A stretch of 64,000 nucleotides of DNA from Aquibaculum sediminis (GTDB taxonomy: Bacteria; Pseudomonadota; Alphaproteobacteria; Kiloniellales; DSM-21159), in NCBI RefSeq assembly GCF_040712085.1, contig NZ_JBFCVK010000007.1, positions 62,001 to 126,000 of the forward strand, in the 5' to 3' direction. Shown here piece by piece: positions 44,000-53,296 of this stretch (positions are counted from its first letter, which is position 1; each line of letters begins with the position of its first letter). A program made the position numbers and the translations under genes. Below the pieces are notes generated by a model, which was not told the DNA's origin, did no database searches, and saw only the letters and a list, made by a program, of their open reading frames with translations.

Positions 44000-44863
44000 T
44001 CAGCCTGCCAGGATCGCCGGATCGAGGTGCCCGGTGAAGACCTCGGCCGCGGGGCCGGTCATCTCCACATGGCCGTCGCTCTCACGCCAGGCCATGCGCA
44101 GCGTACCGCCCGGCTGATGCAGCAGGGCGCTGCGCCCGGCGATCAGCCCACGCCGAACAGCGGCCACGACCACCGCACAGGCAGAAGAGCCGCTGGCATG
44201 GGTCGCCCCGGCGCCGCGTTCCCAAATGCGGTGCTTCAAAGCCCCGTCGGGCAGGACCTGCACCACCTGGACATTGGCACGCGCGGGAAAGAGCGGCGCA
44301 TGCTCGATCTGCGGCCCGAGAGCGGCCAGATCGATTGCATCCGCATCCTCGACGAAGAAGACCACATGCGGATTGCCCATGGAGACCGCCACGGGATCGG
44401 ACAGCGGCCCCAGGGCGAAATCCAGGTGCAGGGTGTCCATCTCGCGCGCCAGCGGAATGTCCCGCCAGTCCAGGCGCGGCGGCCCCATATCGACGGAAAT
44501 CAGGCCATCGGCACCGGCGCGCGCATGCAGCTCGCCCACCAGCGAGCGGATGACCACCGCGTCCTTGCCGGTTTCCTGAAACAGCAAGCGCGCGACACAG
44601 CGCGTGGCATTGCCGCAGGCCTCCGCCGTGCTGCCGTCGGCATTGAAGAAACGCACGGCCACGTCAGCCCCCTCGGGCGGCGGCAGCAGGATCACCACCT
44701 GGTCGCAGCCAATACCGAAGTGACGATCCGCCACCCGGGCCAGTTGAGCCTGACTCAGCTCCAGCGGCCTGGTCCGGGCATCGAAGACGACAAAGTCATT
44801 GCCCAGGCCGTGCATCTTGCGGAAGGCGAGCGGCCCGCCTCCCCCGCCAGCGTCAGCCGCCAT
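44000..44863 (-). CDS. dapF: Diaminopimelate epimerase, second catalytic cysteine replaced by serine
   Basis: Epimerises LL- to meso-diaminopimelate for lysine and peptidoglycan. The 287 residues include FRKMHGLGNDFVVFDAR, DQVVILLPP, the first catalytic cysteine in EACGNATRCVARLL and GNPHVVFFVED. The second active-site motif, normally ACGSGAC- or ACGT-like, reads ERGAGATHASGSSACAV: the catalytic Cys is Ser (codon AGC at 44192-44194 on the complement). Some distant DapF-like proteins share this ASGSS form. Whether it is active as a two-base epimerase is uncertain. It overlaps the upstream aminotransferase stop by 11 bases. Confidence 0.85.
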   Translation of the reverse strand: MAADAGGGGGPLAFRKMHGLGNDFVVFDARTRPLELSQAQLARVADRHFGIGCDQVVILLPPPEGADVAVRFFNADGSTAEACGNATRCVARLLFQETGKDAVVIRSLVGELHARAGADGLISVDMGPPRLDWRDIPLAREMDTLHLDFALGPLSDPVAVSMGNPHVVFFVEDADAIDLAALGPQIEHAPLFPARANVQVVQVLPDGALKHRIWERGAGATHASGSSACAVVVAAVRRGLIAGRSALLHQPGGTLRMAWRESDGHVEMTGPAAEVFTGHLDPAILAG

Positions 44864-45689
44864 GCGCCCAGGCCCAATAGAGCTCGCGCGCCCGGCTGTA
44901 GATCGGCCCAGGCTGGAGGTCGCGGTTCTCGATTCGGGTGAAGGGCATCACCTTGCCGTAGTTGCCGGTCTGGAACACCTCGTCGGCTTCGAGGAAATCC
45001 TTCCAGGTCAGCGTGCGCTCATGGACCGTGATCCCAGCCTCGCGCAGCAGCTTGCTCACCCGCTGGCGGGTGATGCCGTTGAGGAAGGTGCCGTTTGGCA
45101 CCGGCGTGTGCGCCTCGCCGTCCTTCGCCAGCCAGATATTGGCCGAGGTGAGTTCGGCGACATTGCTGTTGGAGTCGAGCATCACCGCGTTGTCGAAGCC
45201 GCGCGCACGGGCCTCGCGCAGCGCACGACCGCTGTTCGGATAGAGACAGGCTGCCTTGGCGTTGGTCGGCGCCGTCTCGATGGTGGGACGCCGGAAAGGC
45301 GAAAGCGTCACCGCACCGCCCTTGGGCTCCGGCAGCGTCGAGTCGTAGATCGAAAGGCAGAAGCGCGTGGTCTCCGGATCATTGTCGACGAAGCCGCCCT
45401 CGGCCCAGTACATCGGCCGGATGTAGAGCCCGGCACCCTTCTCGAACTTTGCGATGCCGTCCTGGCACAGCTCGAAGATCTCACCGGCCTCGTGCAAGGG
45501 CTTGAGCCCCATGGCGCGGGCCGAGTTGTTGATGCGCTGGCAATGGATATCCAGATCCGGCGCCACCCCCTCGAATGCCCGCGCCCCATCGAACACGCAG
45601 GAGCCCAGCCACATGGCATGTGTCATCGGCCCCACCAGCCCGGGATTGCCCTCCAGCCACGCGCCATCCACATAAGTCCAGGTTGTCAT
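44853..45689 (-). CDS. PLP-dependent class IV aminotransferase (branched-chain aminotransferase-like)
   Basis: A 278-residue fold type IV enzyme. Visible features are VFDGARAFEGVAPDLDIHCQ, GLYIRPMYWAEGG, the PLP lysine in APTNAKAACLYPNSGRAL, and the cofactor glutamate and turn in SNSNVAELTSANIWL. It resembles branched-chain aminotransferase, and D-amino acid aminotransferase or ADC lyase cannot be excluded. TGAGGTGAGTG before ATG 45689 supports that start. It is coupled to dapF on the minus strand and divergent from the DUF952 gene. Confidence 0.85.
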   Translation of the reverse strand: MTTWTYVDGAWLEGNPGLVGPMTHAMWLGSCVFDGARAFEGVAPDLDIHCQRINNSARAMGLKPLHEAGEIFELCQDGIAKFEKGAGLYIRPMYWAEGGFVDNDPETTRFCLSIYDSTLPEPKGGAVTLSPFRRPTIETAPTNAKAACLYPNSGRALREARARGFDNAVMLDSNSNVAELTSANIWLAKDGEAHTPVPNGTFLNGITRQRVSKLLREAGITVHERTLTWKDFLEADEVFQTGNYGKVMPFTRIENRDLQPGPIYSRARELYWAWAHGG

Positions 45690-45801
45690 CACTCACCTCA
45701 TATAGCCTCTCGCAGCAGCATAGCTTCTGGAACCGCGCACGCAATCCACGGCTTGCTGGGAGAGGCTGGAAGAGTGCCCAAAGCACCGGTAAGGTTTGGC
45801 C

Positions 45802-46146
45802 ATGACTGAAAAGATCTATCACGTCTGCCGTGCCGAGGACTGGGCGGCGGTTGGGGCCAGCGGTGGTTATCGCGGCTCGGCCGATGACCTGCGGGACGGC
45901 TTCATCCACTTCTCCACGGCCGCCCAGGTTCGCGAAAGCGTCGCGAAGCACCGGGCCGGGCAAGGTGGCCTGGTCATTCTCGCAGTCGATGCCGCGGCCC
46001 TGGGCGACGCACTGAAATGGGAGCCGTCGCGGGGCGGGCAACACTTTCCGCATCTCTACGGGCCGTTGCCCCCGGAGGCCGTGCGCTGGGTTCGCCCACT
46101 GCCTCTGGGTCCGGAAGGACACAGCTTTCCGCCGCTCGAGGACTGA
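45802..46146 (+). CDS. DUF952 family protein
   Basis: A 114-residue cytoplasmic protein. EKIYHVCRAEDWAAV, DGFIHFSTAAQVRES and WEPSRGGQHFPHLYGPLP are the family signature. Its biochemical function is unknown; the conserved His and aromatic residues suggest a small catalytic or ligand-binding fold. It lies four bases before pyrD, a common neighbour, so the two are cotranscribed. Confidence 0.88.
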   Translation: MTEKIYHVCRAEDWAAVGASGGYRGSADDLRDGFIHFSTAAQVRESVAKHRAGQGGLVILAVDAAALGDALKWEPSRGGQHFPHLYGPLPPEAVRWVRPLPLGPEGHSFPPLED

Positions 46147-46149
46147 ACC

Positions 46150-47205
46150 ATGGCGCTGACGAACCAGGCGCTCGCCCTTCTCCGCCGGCTTGATCCGGAG
46201 CGGGCGCATCGCCTGACGGTGCAGGCGCTGGCCCTGGGTCTGGGGCCGAGGCAGAAGCAGGCTGACCACCCCATCCTGCGCACGACCCTCTTCGGGCGGG
46301 AACTGGCCAATCCCCTGGGCCTGGCCGCCGGTTTCGACAAGCATGCCCAGGTCATGGCGCCGCTCCTTGCCGCCGGTTTCGGTTTCGTCGAGGTAGGCTC
46401 CATCACACCGGAGCCGCAGCCGGGCAATCCACGGCCACGGGTCTTCCGCCTCCCGGAGGACGGTGCCGTGATCAACCGCTACGGCTTCAACAGCCGCGGC
46501 ATGGAGCGCGCCGCCCGGCGCCTTGCCGGCTATCGCACGGCTGCTGGGCGCGGTTTCGTCGGGGTCAATCTGGGCAAGAACAAGCAGACAGCCGATGCGG
46601 CCGAAGACTACGCCCGCGGCGCCGCGCGGCTGGCCATGCATGCGGACTACCTGGTGGTCAACGTCTCCTCGCCCAACACCCCCGGCCTGCGTGCGCTGCA
46701 AGGGCGGCAAGAGCTGGAAAGCCTGATCGCACGCGTGCGCGCGGCCCTGCCCCAACCAGCACCGCCGCTGCTGCTCAAGATCGCACCGGACCTGACGGAG
46801 GCAGATCTGGAGGACATCGCCGCCGTGGCTCTGTCCGCACCGCTGGAGGGACTCATCGTCTCCAACACCACCATCACCCGGCCTGCGGACCTGCAGAGCG
46901 CCGCGAAGACGGAGGCGGGCGGGCTCAGCGGTCGGCCGCTTTTCGGGCTGTCCACCGAGGTCCTGCGGCAGGTCTATCGCCTGACCGGCGGCGCCCTGCC
47001 CCTGATCGGGGTCGGGGGCATCAGCAGCGGCGCCGATGCCTATGCCAAGCTGCGCGCCGGGGCCAGCGCGGTGCAGCTATACACGGCGCTGGTCTACGAA
47101 GGCCCCGCACTCATCCAGCGCATTAAGGCGGAACTCGCCGAGTGCCTGCGCCGGGACGGGCTGTCCGCTCCGGCCGATGCCGTGGGACGCGATGCAGGGC
47201 GCTGA
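46150..47205 (+). CDS. pyrD: Dihydroorotate dehydrogenase (quinone), class 2
   Basis: FMN enzyme of pyrimidine synthesis that passes electrons to membrane quinone. The 351-residue protein has the class 2 N-terminal helix region (LLRRLDPERAHRLTVQALAL), NPLGLAAGFDKHAQ, GSITPEPQPGNPRPR, the catalytic serine loop VVNVSSPNTPGLRALQ, LLKIAPDLTE and GVGGISSGADAYAKLRAGA. The length and N-terminus distinguish it from class 1 enzymes. Confidence 0.97.
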   Translation: MALTNQALALLRRLDPERAHRLTVQALALGLGPRQKQADHPILRTTLFGRELANPLGLAAGFDKHAQVMAPLLAAGFGFVEVGSITPEPQPGNPRPRVFRLPEDGAVINRYGFNSRGMERAARRLAGYRTAAGRGFVGVNLGKNKQTADAAEDYARGAARLAMHADYLVVNVSSPNTPGLRALQGRQELESLIARVRAALPQPAPPLLLKIAPDLTEADLEDIAAVALSAPLEGLIVSNTTITRPADLQSAAKTEAGGLSGRPLFGLSTEVLRQVYRLTGGALPLIGVGGISSGADAYAKLRAGASAVQLYTALVYEGPALIQRIKAELAECLRRDGLSAPADAVGRDAGR

Positions 47206-48415
47206 TCGTTCGCGCGCTCTGCAGATCATCGCGCTGGCCTGTCTTGCGCATGTGCTGAGCGTCGCACACCACGCCACCTTCCCCGCCCTGATCCCACTCT
47301 TCCAGGCGGAATGGGGCCTCAGCAACAGCGAGAGCGGCTGGATCAGCGGCGTGTTCTTCGCCGGATATCTTCTCGGCGTGCCCGTGCTGGTGCCGGCGAC
47401 GGACAGTCTCGATCCTCGACGCATCTACGTCGCCTCCGCTCTGGTCGGTGGTCTGGCGACCTTGGCCTTTGCCTGGCTCGCCCAGGGTTTCTGGTCGGCC
47501 CTGCTGCTGCGCGCCCTGGCCGGTCTCGGCATGGCAGGCACCTTCATGGTTGGCCTGCGCCTGGTGACCGATCGCTTGAGCGGGCGCTGGGAAAGCCGCG
47601 GCGCATCCTGGTACCTGGCCAGCTTCTCCATCGGTCTCGCGATCTCGACCTTCCTGGCCGGCGAGCTGGCCAGCCTTGGCGGCTGGCCCCTGGCATTCCT
47701 GGTCGCGGGCCTGCTCAGCACGGGCTCCGTGCTACCGGCTTTGCTCCTGCCCCGGGTCACGGGCATGCGACAGCCGGCGCCGGTGGCGCGCCCGCTGGAC
47801 CTGCGCCCGGCGCTGCGCAACCGTGCGGCGCTCGGCTACAACATCGCCTACGCCTGCCACACCTGGGAACTCTTCGGCTGGCGATCCTGGCTCGTCGCCT
47901 TCCTTGTCTTCGCCTTTGCCTGGCACGGTCAGGAAGGTGTCGCGGGCTTCGGGCCCACCCAATGGGCAAGCCTCTTCCTGATGCTGGGGCTGCCGGCGTC
48001 CATTCTGGGCAACGAGGCGGCTCTGCGCTGGGGCCGGCGCAGGACACTCACCCTGGTGATGCTCGCCTCTGCTGCCTTGGCCGCCGGTCTCGGCTTTGCC
48101 GCCGTACTGCCGCCCGCGCTGCTCCTATTGCTCGTTGCCTGCCACGCGATCCTGGTCATGGCGGACTCCTCGGCGCTGACCGCCGGCGCAGTGGCAGCGG
48201 CGACAACCCGGCGCGGCGCCACCATGGCAGTGCACTCGCTCCTGGGATTCACCTTTGCCTTCATCGCCCCCCTGGTGGCCGGCCTCCTGCTGGATCTGGG
48301 CGGCGACACGCCACTGGGGTGGGGGCTCGCCCTGGCCAGCCTCGGCCTGGTGGCAGCCTGCGGCCCCCTGGCGCTGCGCTATTCAGCGAGGCATCAAGCA
48401 TTTCCCGCAGCTTGA
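47192..48415 (+). CDS. MFS transporter
   Basis: A 12-helix major facilitator protein of 407 residues. The helix 2-3 loop reads VPATDSLDPRRIYVASALVG, a variant of the family's GxxxDRxGRR motif, and GWRSWLVAFLVFAFAW lies in the second half. The last helices end at LVAACGPLALRYSARHQ. The start ATG overlaps the end of pyrD by 14 bases; a frame beginning further upstream is a shadow. The substrate is unknown. Its 3' end overlaps the convergent pterin dehydratase gene by 22 bases. Confidence 0.87.
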   Translation: MQGADRSRALQIIALACLAHVLSVAHHATFPALIPLFQAEWGLSNSESGWISGVFFAGYLLGVPVLVPATDSLDPRRIYVASALVGGLATLAFAWLAQGFWSALLLRALAGLGMAGTFMVGLRLVTDRLSGRWESRGASWYLASFSIGLAISTFLAGELASLGGWPLAFLVAGLLSTGSVLPALLLPRVTGMRQPAPVARPLDLRPALRNRAALGYNIAYACHTWELFGWRSWLVAFLVFAFAWHGQEGVAGFGPTQWASLFLMLGLPASILGNEAALRWGRRRTLTLVMLASAALAAGLGFAAVLPPALLLLLVACHAILVMADSSALTAGAVAAATTRRGATMAVHSLLGFTFAFIAPLVAGLLLDLGGDTPLGWGLALASLGLVAACGPLALRYSARHQAFPAA

Positions 48416-48699
48416 GCGAAACGCTCCATGGCCTTGGCGAGTTTGATATCCTGTCCAGTAACGCCGCCGGCGTCATGAGTGGCCAGGGTGACCTCGACTC
48501 GATTGTAGACGTTGAACCATTCGGGATGGTGGTCCATCTTCTCGGCCGTGAGCGCCACCCGCGACATGAAGCCCCAAGCTTCGTTGAAACTCCTGAAACG
48601 GAAGGTACGCTGGATCGCATCGCGCCCTTCGACCTCGCCCCATTCCGGCAGGTCAGCGAGGGCGGCGGTGCGTTCGGTTCCGACCAGCTTTTCACGCAT
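48394..48699 (-). CDS. phhB: Pterin-4a-carbinolamine dehydratase
   Basis: A 101-residue protein with the family motif MDHHPEWFNVYNRVEVTLAT and the downstream histidine-aspartate turn HDAGGVTGQDIKLA. It regenerates tetrahydrobiopterin after aromatic amino acid hydroxylation, or acts in moonlighting roles. No phenylalanine hydroxylase gene lies nearby in the window. Confidence 0.92.
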   Translation of the reverse strand: MREKLVGTERTAALADLPEWGEVEGRDAIQRTFRFRSFNEAWGFMSRVALTAEKMDHHPEWFNVYNRVEVTLATHDAGGVTGQDIKLAKAMERFAQAAGNA

Positions 48700-48777
48700 G
48701 GTGCAGCGCTCCTTGTTTGAAGGTCTCGATCAACAGGACGTGGCGGCCGGCCGGAAAGCGGTCAAGGAAAGTCTTTC

Positions 48778-49212
48778 ATGCTTTTGAAGAGAAACATCAT
48801 GGTCGAGTCTGGATTTCTTCATTCCCACGGTGCTCCGCCCAGCCTCGTCGACATGGATGCCATGGCCCGTGAGGCCCTGACGGCCGTTCCGCAGGAACTC
48901 CGACGGTTTCTCGGCGACGTGACGATCCGCGTGGACGACTTTCCCGACGACGAAGTGCTGGAACAGCTCGACTGCGAGTCCCCCTTCGACCTGCTCGGCC
49001 TCTACCGGGGCGTCGACCTGACGCAGCGCAGCTTCTCCGACCAGCCGCAGGATTTGGACGTCATCTTCCTCTATCGCCGCCCCATCCTCGACTATTGGTG
49101 CGAGACCGGAGAGGACCTGACGCGCATTGTCCGCCACGTGCTGATCCATGAAATCGGCCATCACTTCGGCCTGTCCGACGAAGCCATGGAGCGGATCGAG
49201 CAGGAAGTCTGA
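48778..49212 (+). CDS. Metallopeptidase-like zincin family protein
   Basis: A 144-residue protein with the zinc motif HEIGHHFGLSD (H124, E125, H128, D134) at the C-terminal end of VRHVLIHEIGHH. Upstream is the family feature DLLGLYRGVDLTQRS. The minimal zincin family is widespread in alphaproteobacteria and is a predicted protease without a known substrate. CAAGGAAAGTC before ATG 48778 supports this start; ATG 48799 (MVESGF) is an alternative. Confidence 0.87.
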   Translation: MLLKRNIMVESGFLHSHGAPPSLVDMDAMAREALTAVPQELRRFLGDVTIRVDDFPDDEVLEQLDCESPFDLLGLYRGVDLTQRSFSDQPQDLDVIFLYRRPILDYWCETGEDLTRIVRHVLIHEIGHHFGLSDEAMERIEQEV

Positions 49213-49256
49213 GCCTGCGGCTTGGGCAGCCGCCACAAGAGCGCCATATCCAGGCC

Positions 49257-50108
49257 ATGGACATCGGCATCGCCACACTGCTGGCCTGGAAGGGCGTCAT
49301 CGTTGGCGCCTGGTTTTTAGCCTTCTTCCTGGCTGAGCGGCTCCGGCCCGCCGCGGCACCCCTGACCCAGCAAGAGCACGAGCCGCGCGGCGGTACGCCG
49401 CGCCTGGGCCGCAACGCCGGGCTCTGGCTGCTCAATACCGGCCTGTCACCGCTGCTGGTGGTCCCGATCACGGCCTGGGCGGCGAGCCAGTCGCTCGACT
49501 GGCGACCCGCGGTCTGGAGTGGCTGGGGCGGTCTACTGCTCGACCTTCTGCTGCTGGACCTGCTGATCTATTGGTGGCACCGGGCCAACCACGAGATCGC
49601 CTTCCTGTGGCGTTTTCACGAGGTGCACCACCGCGACCGCTTCCTCGATGTCACCTCGGCGGTACGCTTCCACTTCGGGGAAGTGATCCTCTCGGCGCTG
49701 GCGCGGGCCGCCGTTATCTGGTTGCTGGGTTTTCCGCTGCTATCGGTGCTGGTGTTCGAGGCCGTGCTGCTCCTAGCCTCGGTCTTCCACCACTCCAACC
49801 TGCGCCTGCCGCGCGGGCTGGAACGCCCGCTCTCCAAGGTCATCATCACGCCGGAGCGGCATTGGGTGCACCACCATGCCATACGGCAGGATACAGACTC
49901 CAATTACGGCACGGTCTTCGTGATCTGGGATCGGCTTTTCCGCTCGCTCAATCCCAACCCTCGCCGGCTGGACATGGTGATCGGCGTCGAGGGGCGCGGC
50001 GAACAGACGCTGCTCGCGCTTCTGCTCCAGCCCTTCCGGCGGAACTCTGACGTCAATTCGTCCGATCGAAACCGGGCGCCCGGATCCCCGGCAGATTCTG
50101 CACATTGA
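49257..50108 (+). CDS. Sterol desaturase/fatty acid hydroxylase family membrane protein
   Basis: A di-iron membrane oxygenase of 283 residues. Histidine motifs are HRANH (108-112), HEVHH (121-125), HHSN (178-181) and RHWVHHH (201-207), which together supply the iron ligands. Hydrophobic helices lie before and between them (IATLLAWKGVIVGAWFLAFF and others). The substrate, possibly a lipid acyl chain, hopanoid or carotenoid, cannot be told. The 3' end overlaps the convergent lolA gene by 56 bases. Confidence 0.88.
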   Translation: MDIGIATLLAWKGVIVGAWFLAFFLAERLRPAAAPLTQQEHEPRGGTPRLGRNAGLWLLNTGLSPLLVVPITAWAASQSLDWRPAVWSGWGGLLLDLLLLDLLIYWWHRANHEIAFLWRFHEVHHRDRFLDVTSAVRFHFGEVILSALARAAVIWLLGFPLLSVLVFEAVLLLASVFHHSNLRLPRGLERPLSKVIITPERHWVHHHAIRQDTDSNYGTVFVIWDRLFRSLNPNPRRLDMVIGVEGRGEQTLLALLLQPFRRNSDVNSSDRNRAPGSPADSAH

Positions 50109-50742
50109 AGACGGAGGGGTTGGGGCGAGTCTCGTAGTCGAGCTCGTGCAGCGCCACCTGAGTGCGCACCCCCTGGGAATCCACCACCTCCCAGAGCACC
50201 AGCTCCAACGGCTCGTGTTGGAACACCAATTCGATGGTCCCCTCTTCCGGTGAGTCGCTCTGGCGCAGCAGGATGGAGAGGTAGTCCTCGTCCTGTTGCA
50301 CGTTCAGGATATCGAGCCCGTCCTCCAGATCGATGTCCTCGCGCAGGAGCAGCCACAGCGGCGTGCGGCTCAGCGGCACCATGGTGGCCTGCTCCAGTTC
50401 GCGATCATAGATGACGAAGTTCATCCCGTCGGCGACCAGAAGTGTGGGTTCGGGGGCATCATAGTCGAAGCGGATACGCCCCGGTCGCCGCAGGGCAAAG
50501 TCGCCTTCCGAGTGTCCGCCACGGGAGGTGGTCTGCACGAAACGCCCCTGCAGGCTTTCGATGTCGTTGAGATAAGCCTCGATGGCGTCCAGGCTGTCTT
50601 CCGCCTCGGCCGGCGCAACCTCCTCCGGCACCGACAAGGCAGGGACCTCCTGTGCCGCCCCGCTCTCCTGCGCCATCCCCGTCCCCGAGGGCAGCAGCAA
50701 TGCGGCGGAAAACGTCAAGGCTGTCAGCGAAAGCAGGCTCAT
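50053..50742 (-). CDS. lolA: LolA-family outer-membrane lipoprotein carrier protein
   Basis: Periplasmic chaperone that carries lipoproteins from LolCDE to the outer membrane. The 229-residue precursor has a signal peptide (SLLSLTALTFSAALLLPSG) and an acidic stretch. The LolA domain contains YLNDIESLQGRFVQ, FALRRPGRIRFDYDAPEPTL, VADGMNFVIYDRELEQ and LELVLWEVVDSQGVRTQVAL. I took ATG 50742, with GGAGGGC 11 bases upstream; GTG 50745 is nearly equal. It lies downstream of ftsK, as in many alphaproteobacteria. Confidence 0.9.
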   Translation of the reverse strand: MSLLSLTALTFSAALLLPSGTGMAQESGAAQEVPALSVPEEVAPAEAEDSLDAIEAYLNDIESLQGRFVQTTSRGGHSEGDFALRRPGRIRFDYDAPEPTLLVADGMNFVIYDRELEQATMVPLSRTPLWLLLREDIDLEDGLDILNVQQDEDYLSILLRQSDSPEEGTIELVFQHEPLELVLWEVVDSQGVRTQVALHELDYETRPNPSVFNVQNLPGIRAPGFDRTN

Positions 50743-50855
50743 CACGGGCAAGGCCCTCCATGCAGGCGATGGTGACGGTACGTCAACTCACTGTCACGCT
50801 GGGCAGCGAAGATGCCAATCCCATGGCAGCTTCACGGCACCTTTGCGGCGCCGCC

Positions 50856-53291
50856 TCAGTCATAGCCACGCTCGCCCAACAGCACCTCGCGCTTGCCGAC
50901 ATGATTGGCCGCGCTGACGATCCCCTCGGCCTCCATCTGCTCCACCAGGCGGGCCGCCCGGTTGTAGCCGATCTGGAGCTGGCGCTGGATGAAGGAGGTG
51001 GAGGCCTTGCGGTGGCGCGCCACCACCTCCACGGCGCGGCGGTAAAGCTCTTCGTCCGGGCCGCCCTCGCCGCCACCGAGGCCGGGAATGCCCTCTTCCT
51101 CGCCTTCCGGTTCGTCGGTCAGGCCCTCGACGAAGCTCGGCTGGCCCTGTGCCTTGAGGTGGGCCACGACGGCTTCCACCTCCTGGTCGGAGACGAAGGG
51201 CCCATGCACGCGGGTGAGCCGTCCGCCGTGGGCCATGTGCAGCATGTCGCCTTGGCCCAGCAGATGCTCGGCCCCGGACTCGCCCAGGATGGTGCGGCTG
51301 TCGATCTTGCTGGTGACATGGAAGGAGATGCGGGTGGGGAAGTTGGCCTTGATGGTGCCGGTGATGACATCCACGGAGGGCCGCTGGGTGGCCATGATCA
51401 GATGAATGCCGGCAGCACGCGCCATCTGCGCCAGGCGCTGGATTGCCCCCTCCACCTCCTTGCCGGCCACCAGCATGAGGTCGGCCATCTCATCCACCAC
51501 CACCACCACATAGGGCAGCGGCTCCAGGTCGAAGGGCTCCTCCTCGTGAATCGGCTGCCCGGTGTCGGGATCGAAGCCGGTCTGCACCCGGCGGGTCAGC
51601 ACCTCGCCGGAGCGCCGCGCCTCCTCCAAGCGGGCATTGTAGCCGTCGATGTTGCGCACACCGAGCAGCGACATGGCGCGATAGCGGTTTTCCATCTCCC
51701 GCACCGCCCACTTCAGCGCCACCACCGCCTTCTTCGGCTCGGTCACCACCGGTGTCAGCAGATGCGGGATGCCGTCATAGACCGACAGCTCCAGCATCTT
51801 GGGGTCGACCATGATCATGCGGCAGCGTTCGGGCGGCAGGCGGTAGAGCAGCGAGAGGATCATGGCGTTGATCCCCACCGACTTGCCCGAGCCGGTGGTG
51901 CCGGCGATCAGCAGGTGCGGCATGCGCGCCAGATCGACGGAGATCGGCAGGCCGCCGATGTCCTTGCCCAGCACCAGTGGCAGGGCCGCCTTGCTTTCGA
52001 TGTAGTCGCTGCTGGCCAGCAGTTCGCGCAGATAGACCGTCTCGCGCTTGCGATTGGGCAGCTCGATGCCGATGGTGCTGGTGCCTGGAACCACGGCGAC
52101 ACGCACCGAGGTGGTGGACATCGAGCGCGCGATATCGTCGGACAGGGCCACCACCCGGCTGGTCTTGGTGCCCGGCGCCGGCTCCAGGTCATAGCGGGTG
52201 ACAACCGGGCCCGGACGGACCTTCACGATCTCGCCGCGCACGCCGAAATCCTGCAGCACACCTTCCAGGAGGCGCGCGTTCTTTTCCAAGCCGTCGCGGT
52301 CCAGTTGGCCGCCATCTTTTGTGGGCTCCGTCAGGAGCGTCAGCGCAGGGGGGTCATAGCCGCCATCGCCGAAGGAGAGCGAGGTCTGCTCCTCGCCGCG
52401 TTCGCGCCGCGGTGCCTTGGTTCGCGGACTCGGCTCGGCCACCAGGCCCGGGGCCGGACTCTTGGCCCCTGAATCCGGCAGCGCATCGGGCGCGGCCTCG
52501 GGCGCGGCCGGCCTGACCGCCTTGCGTTGGCGGCGCGCGGGCGCCGGACGCGCAGGCTTCTCCGCCGGAGGCCCATCCGGCAGTGTCTCCTCGCTGGACC
52601 GGCGGCGGCCAAGCAGGCTCACGCCGCGTCCCAAGCCACTGCGCAGGTATCCGACGGCGCGGCCGCTGCCCTGCCCCAGTCCGCGGCCAACGGCCCGCCA
52701 TTCGCCCAGGCGAAAGGCGAGCGCAAAGACCCCCAGGCCCAAGGCGAGCACCGCGGCCAGCAATGCCGGAATCACCGGGGAAACCGCAAAGAGCCGCAAC
52801 GACTGGGACAGCAACAGGAGACCCAGCCAGCCTCCCAGGCCGCTGCGCAGTGGCCAGCCTTGGGTCGCCGGAACGACAGTGAGCGCCAAGGTGGCGGCCA
52901 TCAGCGCCACCACGGCGGCAAGCAGGCGCAAGGTGAAGCGGCTGATGGCGTGGCTGCGCAGCAGCCGCCAGCCCCAGGCCATCGGCAGGAAGGCGAGCAG
53001 GAAAGCGCCCAGGCCGAAGCTCTGCAAGAGCAGGTCGGCCGTGTAGGCGCCGGGCAGTCCCAAGGGGTTGCTGACGTCCTGCGCCCCGGCGCGATTGAGG
53101 GAGGGATCGGCCGGATCGTAGCCCAGGCACACCAGCAGCAGCAAAAGACCGAGCAGCACGAGGCCGAGGCCCAGAGCCTCGATCATACGATCACGCAGGA
53201 AGGTGACCGCTCCGGCCGGCAGCAGGCGGTAGGACTTTCCGCGTGCCCCTGTGCGGTTGCTCGTGTTGCTTGCGCCCCGTGCCGAAGCCAC
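50856..53291 (-). CDS. ftsK: DNA translocase FtsK
   Basis: Septal DNA pump of 811 residues. The N-terminal quarter holds the membrane domain with four to five helices (for example ALGLGLVLLGLLLLLVCLGY). A short Pro/Ala/Arg linker follows, then the motor with Walker A AGTTGSGKSVGINAM, Walker B region RCRMIMVDPKMLEL and VVVVDEMADLMLVAG. The C-terminal gamma domain is STSFIQRQLQIGYNRAARLV with EMEAEGIVS-like residues, which reads KOPS sequences. It lies six bases after the aminotransferase gene. Confidence 0.96.
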   Translation of the reverse strand: MASARGASNTSNRTGARGKSYRLLPAGAVTFLRDRMIEALGLGLVLLGLLLLLVCLGYDPADPSLNRAGAQDVSNPLGLPGAYTADLLLQSFGLGAFLLAFLPMAWGWRLLRSHAISRFTLRLLAAVVALMAATLALTVVPATQGWPLRSGLGGWLGLLLLSQSLRLFAVSPVIPALLAAVLALGLGVFALAFRLGEWRAVGRGLGQGSGRAVGYLRSGLGRGVSLLGRRRSSEETLPDGPPAEKPARPAPARRQRKAVRPAAPEAAPDALPDSGAKSPAPGLVAEPSPRTKAPRRERGEEQTSLSFGDGGYDPPALTLLTEPTKDGGQLDRDGLEKNARLLEGVLQDFGVRGEIVKVRPGPVVTRYDLEPAPGTKTSRVVALSDDIARSMSTTSVRVAVVPGTSTIGIELPNRKRETVYLRELLASSDYIESKAALPLVLGKDIGGLPISVDLARMPHLLIAGTTGSGKSVGINAMILSLLYRLPPERCRMIMVDPKMLELSVYDGIPHLLTPVVTEPKKAVVALKWAVREMENRYRAMSLLGVRNIDGYNARLEEARRSGEVLTRRVQTGFDPDTGQPIHEEEPFDLEPLPYVVVVVDEMADLMLVAGKEVEGAIQRLAQMARAAGIHLIMATQRPSVDVITGTIKANFPTRISFHVTSKIDSRTILGESGAEHLLGQGDMLHMAHGGRLTRVHGPFVSDQEVEAVVAHLKAQGQPSFVEGLTDEPEGEEEGIPGLGGGEGGPDEELYRRAVEVVARHRKASTSFIQRQLQIGYNRAARLVEQMEAEGIVSAANHVGKREVLLGERGYD

Positions 53292-53296
53292 CGCGC

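Noticed and set aside
50652..52472. 606-codon plus-strand frame opposite ftsK
   Set aside because: His/Gln/Gly-rich shadow of the ftsK coding strand.
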